Origin: a bacterium
GTDB taxonomy: Bacteria > Bacteroidota > Bacteroidia > Bacteroidales > P3
NCBI GenBank assembly: GCA_014803485.1
Contig: JAAVBQ010000015.1
Span: 8,393 to 44,083 of the forward strand
Direction of reading: 5' to 3'
Length of the DNA stretch: 35,691 bases
Shown here: positions 9,614-19,614 of the stretch, piece by piece
Layout: every line of letters begins with the position of its first letter
Position numbering within the stretch: position 1 is the stretch's first letter
Translations under genes and position numbers: made by a program
The notes under the pieces: model-generated
What the model was told of the DNA's origin: nothing
The model's input: the letters and a program-made list of their open reading frames with translations, nothing else
The model's database searches: none

Positions 9614-12600
9614 CAATCAAGACATTTATAGATCGTCCCATTCTTTCGTGTGTGATCTCGGTAGCCATTGTGCTCTTGGGATTGCTTTCCTTGGTGGGAC
9701 TGCCCGTTGAGCAATTTCCCGAAATCGCGCCCCCGACCATCAATGTTTCGGCCTCTTATGCGGGTGCCAATGCCGAAACCGTGCAGAAGAGCGTGATTGT
9801 GCCTATCGAAGAAGCCATCAACGGTGTGGAGGATATGCTCTACATGGTCTCTTCGGCAACCAATACCGGAAACGCCACCATACAGGTATATTTCAAGCAG
9901 GGAACCGACGGCGACATAGCCATGGTGAATGTGCAGAACCGCCTTGCCTCCGCACAAGGCCTTTTGCCAGGAGAAGTCACCAAGAGCGGCATCAATGTAC
10001 TCAAACGTCAGACTTCCAACATCAAGATGCTTGCCCTCTATAGTCCGAACGGTGCCTTTGACCAAAAGTTCATCACCAATTATATAAAAATCAACATCGA
10101 ACCGAGGCTGTCGCGTATTGCAGGTGTCGGGGAAGTTTCTATAAGAGGAGCCGACTACTCGTTGCGCGTATGGCTCGATCCCGGAAAAATGGCACAGTAT
10201 GGGCTGGTGCCGGCGGATATACGGGCCGTTCTTGAGCAACAGAATCTGGAGTCGCCCACCGGTACGCTCGGCGCCGAGTCGGAAAACACATTCCGCTATA
10301 CGCTCAAATACCGGGGCCGCTATGAAAATGAGAGCGATTTCGAAAACCTCGTCATACGGGCTTTACCTAACGGTTCCATCTTGTGCCTGAAAGATGTGGC
10401 GAAGATTGAACTCGGGTCGAAAACCTACGAATATATAGGCTCGGTCAACGGCAAACCCGGCACTCTCTGCTTGATTTCGCAGACGGCCGGTTCCAATGCG
10501 AACACCATCATCGAAGCTATCGACAAGGAAGTCGAAAACATCAGAAAGAGCCTGCCCAAAGGTATGGAACTCGTGGATCTGATGAGCACCAAAGACTTTC
10601 TCGACGCTTCGATTCATCAAGTGCTCCGTACCCTTTTCGAAGCCATTCTTCTGGTTGTGCTCGTGGTCTACATCTTCCTCCAGAGCTTCAAAGCCACCGT
10701 TATCCCCACGGCTTCCATCGTTGTATCGTTGATAGGCACCTTCATCTTCCTCCATATCGCCGGATTCAGCCTCAACCTCATTACCCTGTTCGCTCTCGTG
10801 CTGGTTATCGGCACGGTGGTGGACGATGCGATTGTAGTGGTGGAGGCCGTGCAGGCAAAATTCGACGAAGGGGTCAGGTCTCCCTACGAAGCCACGGTAA
10901 AAGGTATGAACGGAATCTCGGCCGCCTTGCTCACCACCACTATAGTTTTTATGGCGGTATTCATTCCTGTGAGCTTTATGGGGGGAACGACCGGCACTTT
11001 TTATGCACAGTTCGGTCTGACTATGGCGGTGGCGGTGGGTATCTCGCTTCTGAACGCCATGACCCTGAGCCCGGCATTGTGCGCGCTGATTATGTCTCCG
11101 CACGATATGGAGGGGAAAAACAGCTTCTCATCGCGCTTTCACCTTGCCTTTGAAAGCGCTTTCAAACGCATCGTGGGCAAATATACGGAGGGTGTGAAAT
11201 TCATGATTTCTCGGAAGTGGCTTACAGCTCTTCTGTTGGTGGTGGCCTGCGGAGGTCTGGGTTATATGATGATGACGACCAAAACCGGTCTGGTTCCCCA
11301 GGAAGATATGGGAAACATCAATATCGATGTACAGACACCTGCAGGCACCAATCTTGGCGAAACCATGAAAATCATGGAGGAAATAGACCGCAGGATAGCC
11401 GACATTCCCCAGATAAAGGTTTTCTCCAAGACGGCCGGAACGGGCATGATGAGCGGTACAGGTCCGTCGTGCGGTATGTTCAACATCAGGCTGAAAGACT
11501 GGAAAGAACGCAAGGGCAAAGGGGATGACATCAACTCTGTAATCGATGAAATCTATCGCCGGACCGCCGACATCACCGGAGCCAAAATAATCGTATTCAC
11601 ACGGAATATGATTCCGGGTTACGGGGTCAGCAATGGCTTTGAAATTCATGTCCAGGACCAGAAAGGCGGCAATATCGAAGACCTGAAACAGATTACCAAC
11701 AACATCATTGCCGAATTGGGCAAACGTCCCGAAATAGCGCGGGCTTCCACATCGTTCGACACAAAATATCCGCAGTATCTTGTTGAAGTGGATGCTGCCA
11801 ATGCCCTCCGCCACGGGGTTCAACCCGGCGATGTACTCGATGCCCTTTCGGGTTATATCGGTGGAACCTACGCCTCCAACATCAACCGTTTCTCCAAATT
11901 ATACCGTGTTATGGTGCAGGCTTCCCCGGAGTTCAGGCTCGACACCAAGGCTTTGTCCAATATATTCGTAAGGAATGCTTCCGGAGACATGAGCCCTATC
12001 AGTCAATACCTCAAACTCAAACGTATCTACGGGGCACAGACGCTTTCCCGATTCAATCTGTTTTCTTCCATTCAGGTGAACGGAACGCCGGCTGCCGGCT
12101 ACAGTTCCGGAGAAGCCATCAAGGCGGTGCGTGAGGTGTGCGCGGAGTTTCTGCCCGCCGGCTATGGCTATGAATTCGGCGGCATGAGCCGCGAGGAAGC
12201 CTCGTCTGGCAAATCCACGGCTTTTATTTTTGTGGTCTGCATCGTATTCATCTATCTTATACTTTGCGCTCTCTACGAAAGCCTTTTCATTCCGTGGGCG
12301 GTTTTGCTGTCCGTGCCGTTCGGTTTGGCCGGCAGCTTTCTTTTTGCACGGATGTTCGGACTCGAAAACAACATCTATCTTCAGATTGGTCTGCTCATGC
12401 TTATCGGTCTGCTTGCAAAAACCGCAATCCTCATGACGGAATATGCTTCGGAACGGCGCAAATCGGGGATGTCGATAGTCGAATCTGTGATATCGGCCGC
12501 TCAAGCGCGTCTGAGGCCTATTCTGATGACCTCTCTTTCCATGATTTTCGGTCTGATACCCTTGGTGTTCGCCACCGGCGTCGGTGCCAACGGCAATATC

Positions 12601-12729
12601 TCCATCGGGGTCGGTACGGTGGGAGGTATGTTGGTCGGCACCATTGCGCTGTTGTTCATAGTTCCCGTGCTGTTTATCGTATTCCAGACGCTTGAAGAAC
12701 GCGTGATGCCTAAAAGAGAAAAGAAATGA
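9610..12729 (+). CDS. RND efflux permease, HAE1 (AcrB/MexB-like)
   Basis: 1039 aa; FIDRPILSCVISVAIVLLGLLSL, LPVEQFPEIAPP, GTVVDDAIVVVEAV (conserved Asp pair), ALCALIM; ATGA overlap with the adaptor. Confidence 0.96.
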   Translation: MTIKTFIDRPILSCVISVAIVLLGLLSLVGLPVEQFPEIAPPTINVSASYAGANAETVQKSVIVPIEEAINGVEDMLYMVSSATNTGNATIQVYFKQGTDGDIAMVNVQNRLASAQGLLPGEVTKSGINVLKRQTSNIKMLALYSPNGAFDQKFITNYIKINIEPRLSRIAGVGEVSIRGADYSLRVWLDPGKMAQYGLVPADIRAVLEQQNLESPTGTLGAESENTFRYTLKYRGRYENESDFENLVIRALPNGSILCLKDVAKIELGSKTYEYIGSVNGKPGTLCLISQTAGSNANTIIEAIDKEVENIRKSLPKGMELVDLMSTKDFLDASIHQVLRTLFEAILLVVLVVYIFLQSFKATVIPTASIVVSLIGTFIFLHIAGFSLNLITLFALVLVIGTVVDDAIVVVEAVQAKFDEGVRSPYEATVKGMNGISAALLTTTIVFMAVFIPVSFMGGTTGTFYAQFGLTMAVAVGISLLNAMTLSPALCALIMSPHDMEGKNSFSSRFHLAFESAFKRIVGKYTEGVKFMISRKWLTALLLVVACGGLGYMMMTTKTGLVPQEDMGNINIDVQTPAGTNLGETMKIMEEIDRRIADIPQIKVFSKTAGTGMMSGTGPSCGMFNIRLKDWKERKGKGDDINSVIDEIYRRTADITGAKIIVFTRNMIPGYGVSNGFEIHVQDQKGGNIEDLKQITNNIIAELGKRPEIARASTSFDTKYPQYLVEVDAANALRHGVQPGDVLDALSGYIGGTYASNINRFSKLYRVMVQASPEFRLDTKALSNIFVRNASGDMSPISQYLKLKRIYGAQTLSRFNLFSSIQVNGTPAAGYSSGEAIKAVREVCAEFLPAGYGYEFGGMSREEASSGKSTAFIFVVCIVFIYLILCALYESLFIPWAVLLSVPFGLAGSFLFARMFGLENNIYLQIGLLMLIGLLAKTAILMTEYASERRKSGMSIVESVISAAQARLRPILMTSLSMIFGLIPLVFATGVGANGNISIGVGTVGGMLVGTIALLFIVPVLFIVFQTLEERVMPKREKK

Positions 12730-14075
12730 AATCAAGAATATATCTTTTGATTTTGCCTGCCGTTCTGTTGTTGCATTCCTGTGGTCTGTACCGGAACTAT
12801 AACACACCGGCCGTGGAATACGATACGGAAGTTCTATGTTCCCGGGATACCGCTTCTCAATCTGTTGCCTCCCTGTCTTGGAGGGAATTGTTTACCGACA
12901 GTCTCTTGGTGGAGTTGATTGACAGCGCACTTATCAGGAACACCGACTTGCGCATGGCCCAGCTCAAGACTAAAGAAGCGGCGGCCACACTCACCGCCTC
13001 GCGTCTGGCCTTCCTCCCCTCGTTCAGCCTCAAGGCGGAAGGCGGTATATCCAACACTTCTCCGGCCAATTTCACAATTGCCCCCTCCGCTTCGTGGGAA
13101 ATTGACATCTTTGGAAAACAACGCAATCTCAAAGAGGGGGCGAAGGCGGCCTTTTATGCATCCGAAGCCTATCGTCAGGTCGTGCACACACAGTTGATTG
13201 CAACCGTAGCCAGCAGTTATTTTACGTTGTTGATGCTCGATGAGCAACTCTCCATCAGTGAACGAACCCTGAAAACATGGGACGAAAACATCCGGGCGCT
13301 TCAGGCTCTCAAACGCGCCGGCCGCACCAACGAAGCCATTGTGTTGCAGGCACGGGCAAACCGTACAGCCGTTGAAAACTCGGTTCTCTCGCTACGCAAC
13401 CGCATCTATGTTCAGGAAAACGCCATCAGATCTCTGCTACTCTCACCCGATTGGGAAATCGAACGCGGTTCTCTGAACGAACAGATCTTTCCTGACTCGC
13501 TTACAGAGGGAATTCCTCTCGAATATCTATCGAAACGGCCCGATGTAAGAGAAGCGGAATTCCTGTTGGAAAACGCCTTTTACAACGTCAATGTGGCACG
13601 GGCGGCATTCTATCCGACACTTACCCTCTCGGGACTTATCGGTTGGACAACCTCGGCAGGAAATGTCGCCAACCCTTCGTCGTGGATTGGAAACGCACTG
13701 GGCGCGGTTGTAGCACCTCTTTTCAATCGCGGCACCAACAAAGCCAATCTTAAAATCGCGCAATCGGAATACGAAATCGCATTTCTCAACTTTCAGCAGA
13801 AGCTGTTTGATGCAGGAATGGAGGTGAACGACGCCCTCTCGGCATGGCAGACCTCAAAAAACCGTGTGAATCTCGATAAAAAGCAGATTGCGGCATTGCA
13901 AGGTGCCGTCCATAATACCCGCCTGCTGATGCGCAACTCCACCACAAACTATCTTGAGGTGCTTATTGCGCAACAGAGATTATTGGAGGCCGAACTTACC
14001 GAAGCCAGCGACCGGTTTGAGGTAATCCAGGCCATCATCAATTTGTATCGTTCTCTTGGTGGAGGAACAGAATAA
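12726..14075 (+). CDS. RND outer-membrane factor (TolC/OprM, NodT-type lipoprotein)
   Basis: Lipobox LLLHSC; WRELFTDSLLVELIDSALIRNTDLRMA; RPDVREAEF; ATGA overlap with the permease. Confidence 0.94.
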   Translation: MKSRIYLLILPAVLLLHSCGLYRNYNTPAVEYDTEVLCSRDTASQSVASLSWRELFTDSLLVELIDSALIRNTDLRMAQLKTKEAAATLTASRLAFLPSFSLKAEGGISNTSPANFTIAPSASWEIDIFGKQRNLKEGAKAAFYASEAYRQVVHTQLIATVASSYFTLLMLDEQLSISERTLKTWDENIRALQALKRAGRTNEAIVLQARANRTAVENSVLSLRNRIYVQENAIRSLLLSPDWEIERGSLNEQIFPDSLTEGIPLEYLSKRPDVREAEFLLENAFYNVNVARAAFYPTLTLSGLIGWTTSAGNVANPSSWIGNALGAVVAPLFNRGTNKANLKIAQSEYEIAFLNFQQKLFDAGMEVNDALSAWQTSKNRVNLDKKQIAALQGAVHNTRLLMRNSTTNYLEVLIAQQRLLEAELTEASDRFEVIQAIINLYRSLGGGTE

Positions 14076-17000
14076 TGAAGAGGCCTCTTACCTTGCTTGT
14101 CTTTTGCCTTGTATCGGTTTTCGGCCTCCATGCCGCTGTGCCGAACGATACGAGTACCAGAACCGTCACCGGTTTTGTAACGGATCGCAAGGGAGAACCC
14201 CTTATAGGAGCCACTGTTCAGTTTAAAAACGATTTACAAAAGGGCACGACAACCAATATAGACGGACTGTTTATCCTTTCGGATGTGCCCGCCACCTGTC
14301 TACTTCGGGTGTCCTATACCGGTTTCATTCCCATGGATGTGGAAATCACACCCGATAAGGACGAATATGACATTTCGATGAGTATGAAGAGTTCCATGCT
14401 CAACGAAGTGGTAGTGGTTGGTTATGCAACCCAGAAAAAGGCCAATTTAACCGGAGCGGTCTCATCCATAAGTACCGGCACACTCGACGACCGCCCCCTC
14501 TCGAATGTCACCAATGCCCTCGCCGGTTTGGCTTCCGGTCTCACCGTCACCAATGCCGGAGGCAACACTCCGGGATTTGAGGCTCAAAGCATCACTATCC
14601 GCGGTCTGGGAACCATGAACGATGCGGCGCCGCTGGTAGTGGTCGACGGCATGACCGGTATTTCTTTGAGCGACATCAATCCCCAGGATATCGCCGATAT
14701 ATCCATTCTCAAAGACGCCGCCTCTGCGGCCATCTATGGTTCACGCGCCGCCAACGGGGTCATCCTCGTTACGACACGTCAGGGATCCGAACGGAAGCCG
14801 CGCATCACATACAGCGGCAATGTGGCTTTCGAGACCGTGGCGAAACGCCTTCATCTCGTCACCGACTATGCCGAATTCATGGAAATTCAGAATGCAGGCC
14901 TCATAGCCAACGGCCAGGCGCCCCGTTTTTCGCAGAGCAAGATAGATGAATGGCGAAACGACGGAGGAAAGAACCCGACCATTTATCCCAATACCGACTG
15001 GCAGGACCATATCTACCGCAATTCGTCGGTGGTGCAGAATCATAATCTTTCGGTAAGCGGAGCCAACAAAACCGTAAATTACAATATCTCCTTAGGTTTC
15101 GTGAATAATCCGGGGATGATTTATTATACCGATTACCAGCGTTATCAGTTCCGTACCAATATCGATGTCAAGATAAAACCATGGCTCAGCATGGGGACCA
15201 ACATTTTCGGATATATGGATATAAACAATCCCTCCTCCGAGAATGCGGCTGCCGGCGGCGATGTTATTTTTGGCTCGGGAGCCTTCAATACGGTGCCGGG
15301 TATGACGCTCTATGACCCTGTAACCGGACTATACGGCGGCATTCAAAATCCCGAGGAAGAAAATGTCAGCAATTTCAATCCATACCGCCGCCAATGGTTC
15401 TACGACACGGATTATCCTACAAAGACCATGCGTGCGGTAATGAATCTTCACGCGCAGTTGATGCCTGTCAAGGGACTTACCATACGGGGAGCGTTTTCCT
15501 ATAATTATTGGGGACGCAACATGGAGCAGCATCTCACCGACCGCGACCTTTACCGTTTTACCTTCGACGGACCGGTGATGATTCGTGAGGGTGTCGTGCG
15601 TACTTATATCCGCCGTTATAATTACAAAAACAATTTCCGTTCTTCCGAACTCACAGCCAATTATAAGTTTGATATAAGCCGCCTCCATGTGGATCTCTTT
15701 GCCGGCATGAGCCAGGAATATAATAAGTATGACCACGATTACTACATCAAATATGATCTCGTAGACCCGTCTCTCGGTTCTCTCGATGCGGCCATGACCA
15801 ACGGGAATATCTCGGGAAACTATAACGAATGGGCCATGCGGTCTTATTTCGGACGCATCAACCTCAACTGGGACGATAAATATCTTTTGGAAGTGAACCT
15901 GCGTGCCGACGGTTCTTCCCGATTCTCTCCCCAACATCGCTGGGGCTATTTCCCTTCGGTTTCGGTGGGATGGCGCATCACCGAAGAGAATTTCATGAAG
16001 AGTACCGCATCATGGCTCAATCAGCTCAAACTCCGCGCCTCCTACGGTTCGTTGGGCAACAACGCCACCACGAGCTATTATATGTATCAGTCTCTTTTCG
16101 CCACGGCCAACTATATTCTCAACGGAACCATAGCCGGAGGTCTTGCGCAGACCGTGCTTGCCAATCCCGACCTTACTTGGGAAAAGACCTATATGGCCAA
16201 CATCGGTCTCGATTTCGCTTTCCTGAACAATCGACTGAGCGGTTCGGTGGATTTGTACAATAAAGACACGAAGGGTATTCTCATTTCGCTGCCCGCTCCC
16301 CTTGAACATGGCACAAGCACGGTGCCCAACCAGAATGCCGGTGCGGTGAACAACAAAGGTTTTGAATTCGATTTGCACTGGAACGACCGAATCGGCAAAG
16401 TCTCTTATATTGTCGGCTTCAATACGGCCTTCGTCACGAATACGGTAACGAAATTTCAAGGAGATGTCTCTTCGATAAACGGAGTTTACAAGACCCAGGA
16501 GGGAAAACCGATAAACCAACTGTATGTTATGTCTGTCGACCGTATCGTGCGCGATCAGGCCGACCTCGACTATGTGCAGTCTCTTGTAGACAAGAATCCG
16601 GATTATTTCGCCACGTATCAGCGACCCGAATTAGGCGACTTCCTCTATCGCGATGCAAACGGTGACGGCAAGCTCGATGCCAACGACCGGGTGGAAATAG
16701 GCCACGGCACACTGCCCCGCCTAACCTACGGAATCAATCTCGGTCTGAGTTGGAACGGCTTTGATTTCAGCGTGTTCTTCCAGGGTACGGGCAACCATCC
16801 GGTCTATTATAACAATCAGGCTTTCCGTTTTGTCACCGTCATGGGACAGTCGTTGATTAAGGACATCACCGACAACGCATGGACACCGGAGAATCCTTAC
16901 GATTCAAAATATCCCATCCTGCGCAATAATGCGAACGAAAAGAACAACATTCCCAGCGATGCCTTCGTTCACAATGCCGCGTATTTCAGGTGTAAGAACA

Positions 17001-17188
17001 TACAGCTCGGCTATACGATACCGAAGAAGATCACAAAGAAATTCTTTGTCGAGATTTTGAAGGTCTACATCAGCATAGACAATCTGTTTACCATAACCTC
17101 TTTCCCGGGGCTCGACCCTGAAGTGGGGGCAACCGTAGGCTATCCCGCCGTGAGACAGTATTCTGTAGGCATCAACGTAACTTTCTGA
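14075..17188 (+). CDS. SusC/RagA-family TonB-linked outer-membrane protein
   Basis: Carboxypeptidase-regulatory-like N-terminal domain; plug motifs VVVVGYATQKKANLTGAVSSIS, IRGLGTMNDAAPLVVVDG, ILKDAASAAIYGSRAANGVILVTT; C-terminal beta strand YSVGINVTF. Confidence 0.96.
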   Translation: MKRPLTLLVFCLVSVFGLHAAVPNDTSTRTVTGFVTDRKGEPLIGATVQFKNDLQKGTTTNIDGLFILSDVPATCLLRVSYTGFIPMDVEITPDKDEYDISMSMKSSMLNEVVVVGYATQKKANLTGAVSSISTGTLDDRPLSNVTNALAGLASGLTVTNAGGNTPGFEAQSITIRGLGTMNDAAPLVVVDGMTGISLSDINPQDIADISILKDAASAAIYGSRAANGVILVTTRQGSERKPRITYSGNVAFETVAKRLHLVTDYAEFMEIQNAGLIANGQAPRFSQSKIDEWRNDGGKNPTIYPNTDWQDHIYRNSSVVQNHNLSVSGANKTVNYNISLGFVNNPGMIYYTDYQRYQFRTNIDVKIKPWLSMGTNIFGYMDINNPSSENAAAGGDVIFGSGAFNTVPGMTLYDPVTGLYGGIQNPEEENVSNFNPYRRQWFYDTDYPTKTMRAVMNLHAQLMPVKGLTIRGAFSYNYWGRNMEQHLTDRDLYRFTFDGPVMIREGVVRTYIRRYNYKNNFRSSELTANYKFDISRLHVDLFAGMSQEYNKYDHDYYIKYDLVDPSLGSLDAAMTNGNISGNYNEWAMRSYFGRINLNWDDKYLLEVNLRADGSSRFSPQHRWGYFPSVSVGWRITEENFMKSTASWLNQLKLRASYGSLGNNATTSYYMYQSLFATANYILNGTIAGGLAQTVLANPDLTWEKTYMANIGLDFAFLNNRLSGSVDLYNKDTKGILISLPAPLEHGTSTVPNQNAGAVNNKGFEFDLHWNDRIGKVSYIVGFNTAFVTNTVTKFQGDVSSINGVYKTQEGKPINQLYVMSVDRIVRDQADLDYVQSLVDKNPDYFATYQRPELGDFLYRDANGDGKLDANDRVEIGHGTLPRLTYGINLGLSWNGFDFSVFFQGTGNHPVYYNNQAFRFVTVMGQSLIKDITDNAWTPENPYDSKYPILRNNANEKNNIPSDAFVHNAAYFRCKNIQLGYTIPKKITKKFFVEILKVYISIDNLFTITSFPGLDPEVGATVGYPAVRQYSVGINVTF

Positions 17189-17191
17189 TTC

Positions 17192-18934
17192 ATGAATATG
17201 AAATCATCATACATCTCCGCGGTACTCTCGATAGCCATTCTGCTTGCCGGTTGCGAGAAACTCGACTATGCACCCGGCGACCAGATGTCGGAACAAACTT
17301 TCTGGAAGACCGAAGACCATGCGCGGCAGGCGGCCGTGGGTATGTATGCCGCCATGAAAGCCGACTGGTGCTTCGGGCTTGAGTTCACTTTCGATATGTG
17401 CAGCGACCTTGCCGACGGCACAACTCCGTGGGCCGACATTTCGCGGGGCACGACTTTCGCTTCCAACAGCAGCGGGGTACAGAACCACTGGCAATATCTT
17501 TACGAACTTGTGCATCGGACCAATACCGTGATTCGCAATGTCAAAGATATGCCCATCCGTCAGGAAACCATCGACCGCGTAACCGGCGAGGCAAAATTTC
17601 TTCGCGCCATGGCCTATTTCCGTATGCTCAACTGCTGGGGCGGTGTGCCGTATTACGATGAAACCTGCGATATCAACAAGGAATTTTCTCATTTGAACGC
17701 TCCTCGCAGTTCGGCTGAAGAAATCCGCAATCATGTGCTCGACGACCTCACCGAAGCCATACGGCTTTTGCCTGTAAAATGGGATGCCGCCGATCTCGGC
17801 CGTGCCACCAAGGGGGCCGCCTACGCCCTGCGCGGAAAAGTATATCTCTTTGACCGCCAATGGGAGAAAGCGAAATCCGACTTAGAGGAAGTGGTTTATA
17901 ACAAGAACCTTAATTATGGCTATTCGCTCCATCCCGACTATAACGAACTGTTCCGCCTCTACAACGGCAACCAAAGCCCCGAAATGATTTTCTCGATACA
18001 GTCCATCGACGGCAACGTGGCAGGATATGCGTTGAATATCGTGGGATATTTCGGCAATAAATCAACGATGCGGCTTATTGCAAGCAATTCCATTGTGCCC
18101 TCCACTACTTTGGTGGATATGTACGAGAACCTTGACGGCAGTCCGTTCGACTGGGACGATATTTTCCCCGGTTTCAACAAAGGAGGTTCGGAAGTCCGTC
18201 GTAACTATATGTGTGTGGTCATCAACCAGGAGAGCACCCAAGTGGTAGACCTGCTTGAATGCGACACCACAAAGGTACTGGATGCCTATCGTCTGCGCGA
18301 CCCGCGGCTTTGCCTAAATGTCATTACGCCTTATTCCCACTACCTCGGCACCGATGCCGGGTCCAACCCGATGGACAAACAGTTTGTTCTTGCCGATGCC
18401 TCGAAGGGCGGTGCACCGATGGAGGCGATGGCGTTCATACGCAATTCCGAGGGCTGGAACTCTTATTTCTGGCGCAAATGGATTCCCACCGGTAATCTCG
18501 ACGGTTACTGGGGAGAATACAACCGCACGCCCTACGAATTTCCATTGATTCGCCTCGGTGATGTAATTCTGATGCTTGCGGAGGCCTATAATGAATGCGG
18601 AGAAACCGATAATGCCATCACGGAAATAAACAAAATCCGCAGTCGTGCGGGAATGCCGGAACTCAACAGCGGCCCCTCGTGGCTTGCAGTGGGCGGCCAG
18701 GAGCAGGTGGCGGAGCGGATACGTCGTGAACGGGCCTTCGAACTGGCTGGCGAAGGGCAGCGTTACTGGGACCTCCGTCGCTGGGGATTGCTCGAAGCTT
18801 CGGTAAAGAATGCCACCGACATATTCGGAGACTTGATGTACACCCGTTCCTATCAGTCGCGCCACGAACTCTGGCCCATTCCGCTGGTGGAGCTGGAAAG
18901 GAACCCCAATCTCACGCAAAACGAAGGTTGGTGA
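17192..18934 (+). CDS. SusD/RagB-family nutrient-binding lipoprotein
   Basis: Lipobox LLAGC; RFLRAMAYFRMLNCWGGVPY; EINKIRSRAGMPEL; RRERAFELAGEGQRYWDLRRWG; C-terminal LWPIPLVELERNPNLTQNEGW. Confidence 0.96.
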   Translation: MNMKSSYISAVLSIAILLAGCEKLDYAPGDQMSEQTFWKTEDHARQAAVGMYAAMKADWCFGLEFTFDMCSDLADGTTPWADISRGTTFASNSSGVQNHWQYLYELVHRTNTVIRNVKDMPIRQETIDRVTGEAKFLRAMAYFRMLNCWGGVPYYDETCDINKEFSHLNAPRSSAEEIRNHVLDDLTEAIRLLPVKWDAADLGRATKGAAYALRGKVYLFDRQWEKAKSDLEEVVYNKNLNYGYSLHPDYNELFRLYNGNQSPEMIFSIQSIDGNVAGYALNIVGYFGNKSTMRLIASNSIVPSTTLVDMYENLDGSPFDWDDIFPGFNKGGSEVRRNYMCVVINQESTQVVDLLECDTTKVLDAYRLRDPRLCLNVITPYSHYLGTDAGSNPMDKQFVLADASKGGAPMEAMAFIRNSEGWNSYFWRKWIPTGNLDGYWGEYNRTPYEFPLIRLGDVILMLAEAYNECGETDNAITEINKIRSRAGMPELNSGPSWLAVGGQEQVAERIRRERAFELAGEGQRYWDLRRWGLLEASVKNATDIFGDLMYTRSYQSRHELWPIPLVELERNPNLTQNEGW

Positions 18935-18985
18935 GAGCGTTTTGCTTTAATGTTTAACTTTGCAGAAAAACGTAAAAGAACGCCC

Positions 18986-19459
18986 GTGCAGATTACTTTC
19001 CTACAGAACGGCAAGACGGAAGAGTCCTACCTCAAGGAAGGCATTTCCATTTTTGAGAAGCGGCTCGAACATTATGTTCCGTATAAAAGCGAGGTGATTC
19101 CGGCCTTGAAGAACGCGCGGAACATGCCGGTGGCCAAGCAGAAGCAGGAAGAATTTTTGCAGATGCGCAAATGGTTCGAGAAGTCGGACTGCGTGATTCT
19201 GCTGGATGAGCACGGCAAGGAATACGGCTCGGCGGAGTTCGCCGAGTTTCTGCAAGCCAAGATGAATGCGGGCGTGCGCAACCTCATGTTCGTGGTCGGC
19301 GGGCCTTTCGGATTCGCCCCCGAAGCCTACGAAGCCGCCCACGGCCGTCTTTCTATCTCCAAGATGACCTTCTCCCATCAAATGATACGCCTCCTCTTCA
19401 CCGAACAACTCTACCGCGCCTTCACCATCCTCAAAGGCGAACCCTACCACAACGTCTAA
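18986..19459 (+). CDS. rlmH: 23S rRNA pseudouridine(1915)-N3 methyltransferase; GTG start preferred over ATG 18950
   Basis: LLDEHGKEYGSAEFA, FVVGGPFGFAPE, LSISKMTFSHQMIRLLFTEQLYRAFTILKGEPYH. The -7-like TAACTTTG (18955-18962) lies downstream of the ATG in the ORF track. Confidence 0.9.
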   Translation: MQITFLQNGKTEESYLKEGISIFEKRLEHYVPYKSEVIPALKNARNMPVAKQKQEEFLQMRKWFEKSDCVILLDEHGKEYGSAEFAEFLQAKMNAGVRNLMFVVGGPFGFAPEAYEAAHGRLSISKMTFSHQMIRLLFTEQLYRAFTILKGEPYHNV

Positions 19460-19485
19460 AGCGGAAAACATCCAAAAACCAATCT

Positions 19486-19519
19486 GTATTGGATAAAAAA
19501 CCTCTTTTTTGTCCAATAC
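19486..19519. terminator. Candidate stem-loop downstream of rlmH
   Basis: GTATTGGATAAAAAA (19486-19500) CCTC TTTTTTGTCCAATAC (19505-19519): 15-bp stem with one G-U pair; T-rich on both strands. Confidence 0.55.
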
Positions 19520-19558
19520 AACATTTTTATTGGATAAAAACCGGATTTGATTTTATAA

Positions 19559-19593
19559 AAAAGAGGCGATATGTTATCCATATCGCCTCTTTT
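19559..19593. terminator. Bidirectional terminator between convergent rlmH and the CsgG-like gene
   Basis: Perfect inverted repeat AAAAGAGGCGATATG (19559-19573) / CATATCGCCTCTTTT (19579-19593), loop TTATC, with A/T tails on both sides. Confidence 0.85.
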
Positions 19594-19614
19594 CCAAAAG
19601 TTGACAAAAAGTAT

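Noticed and set aside
10363-11103. 246-aa and other long minus-strand ORFs inside the RND permease
   Set aside because: Shadow ORFs; the AcrB-type protein is unambiguous on the plus strand.
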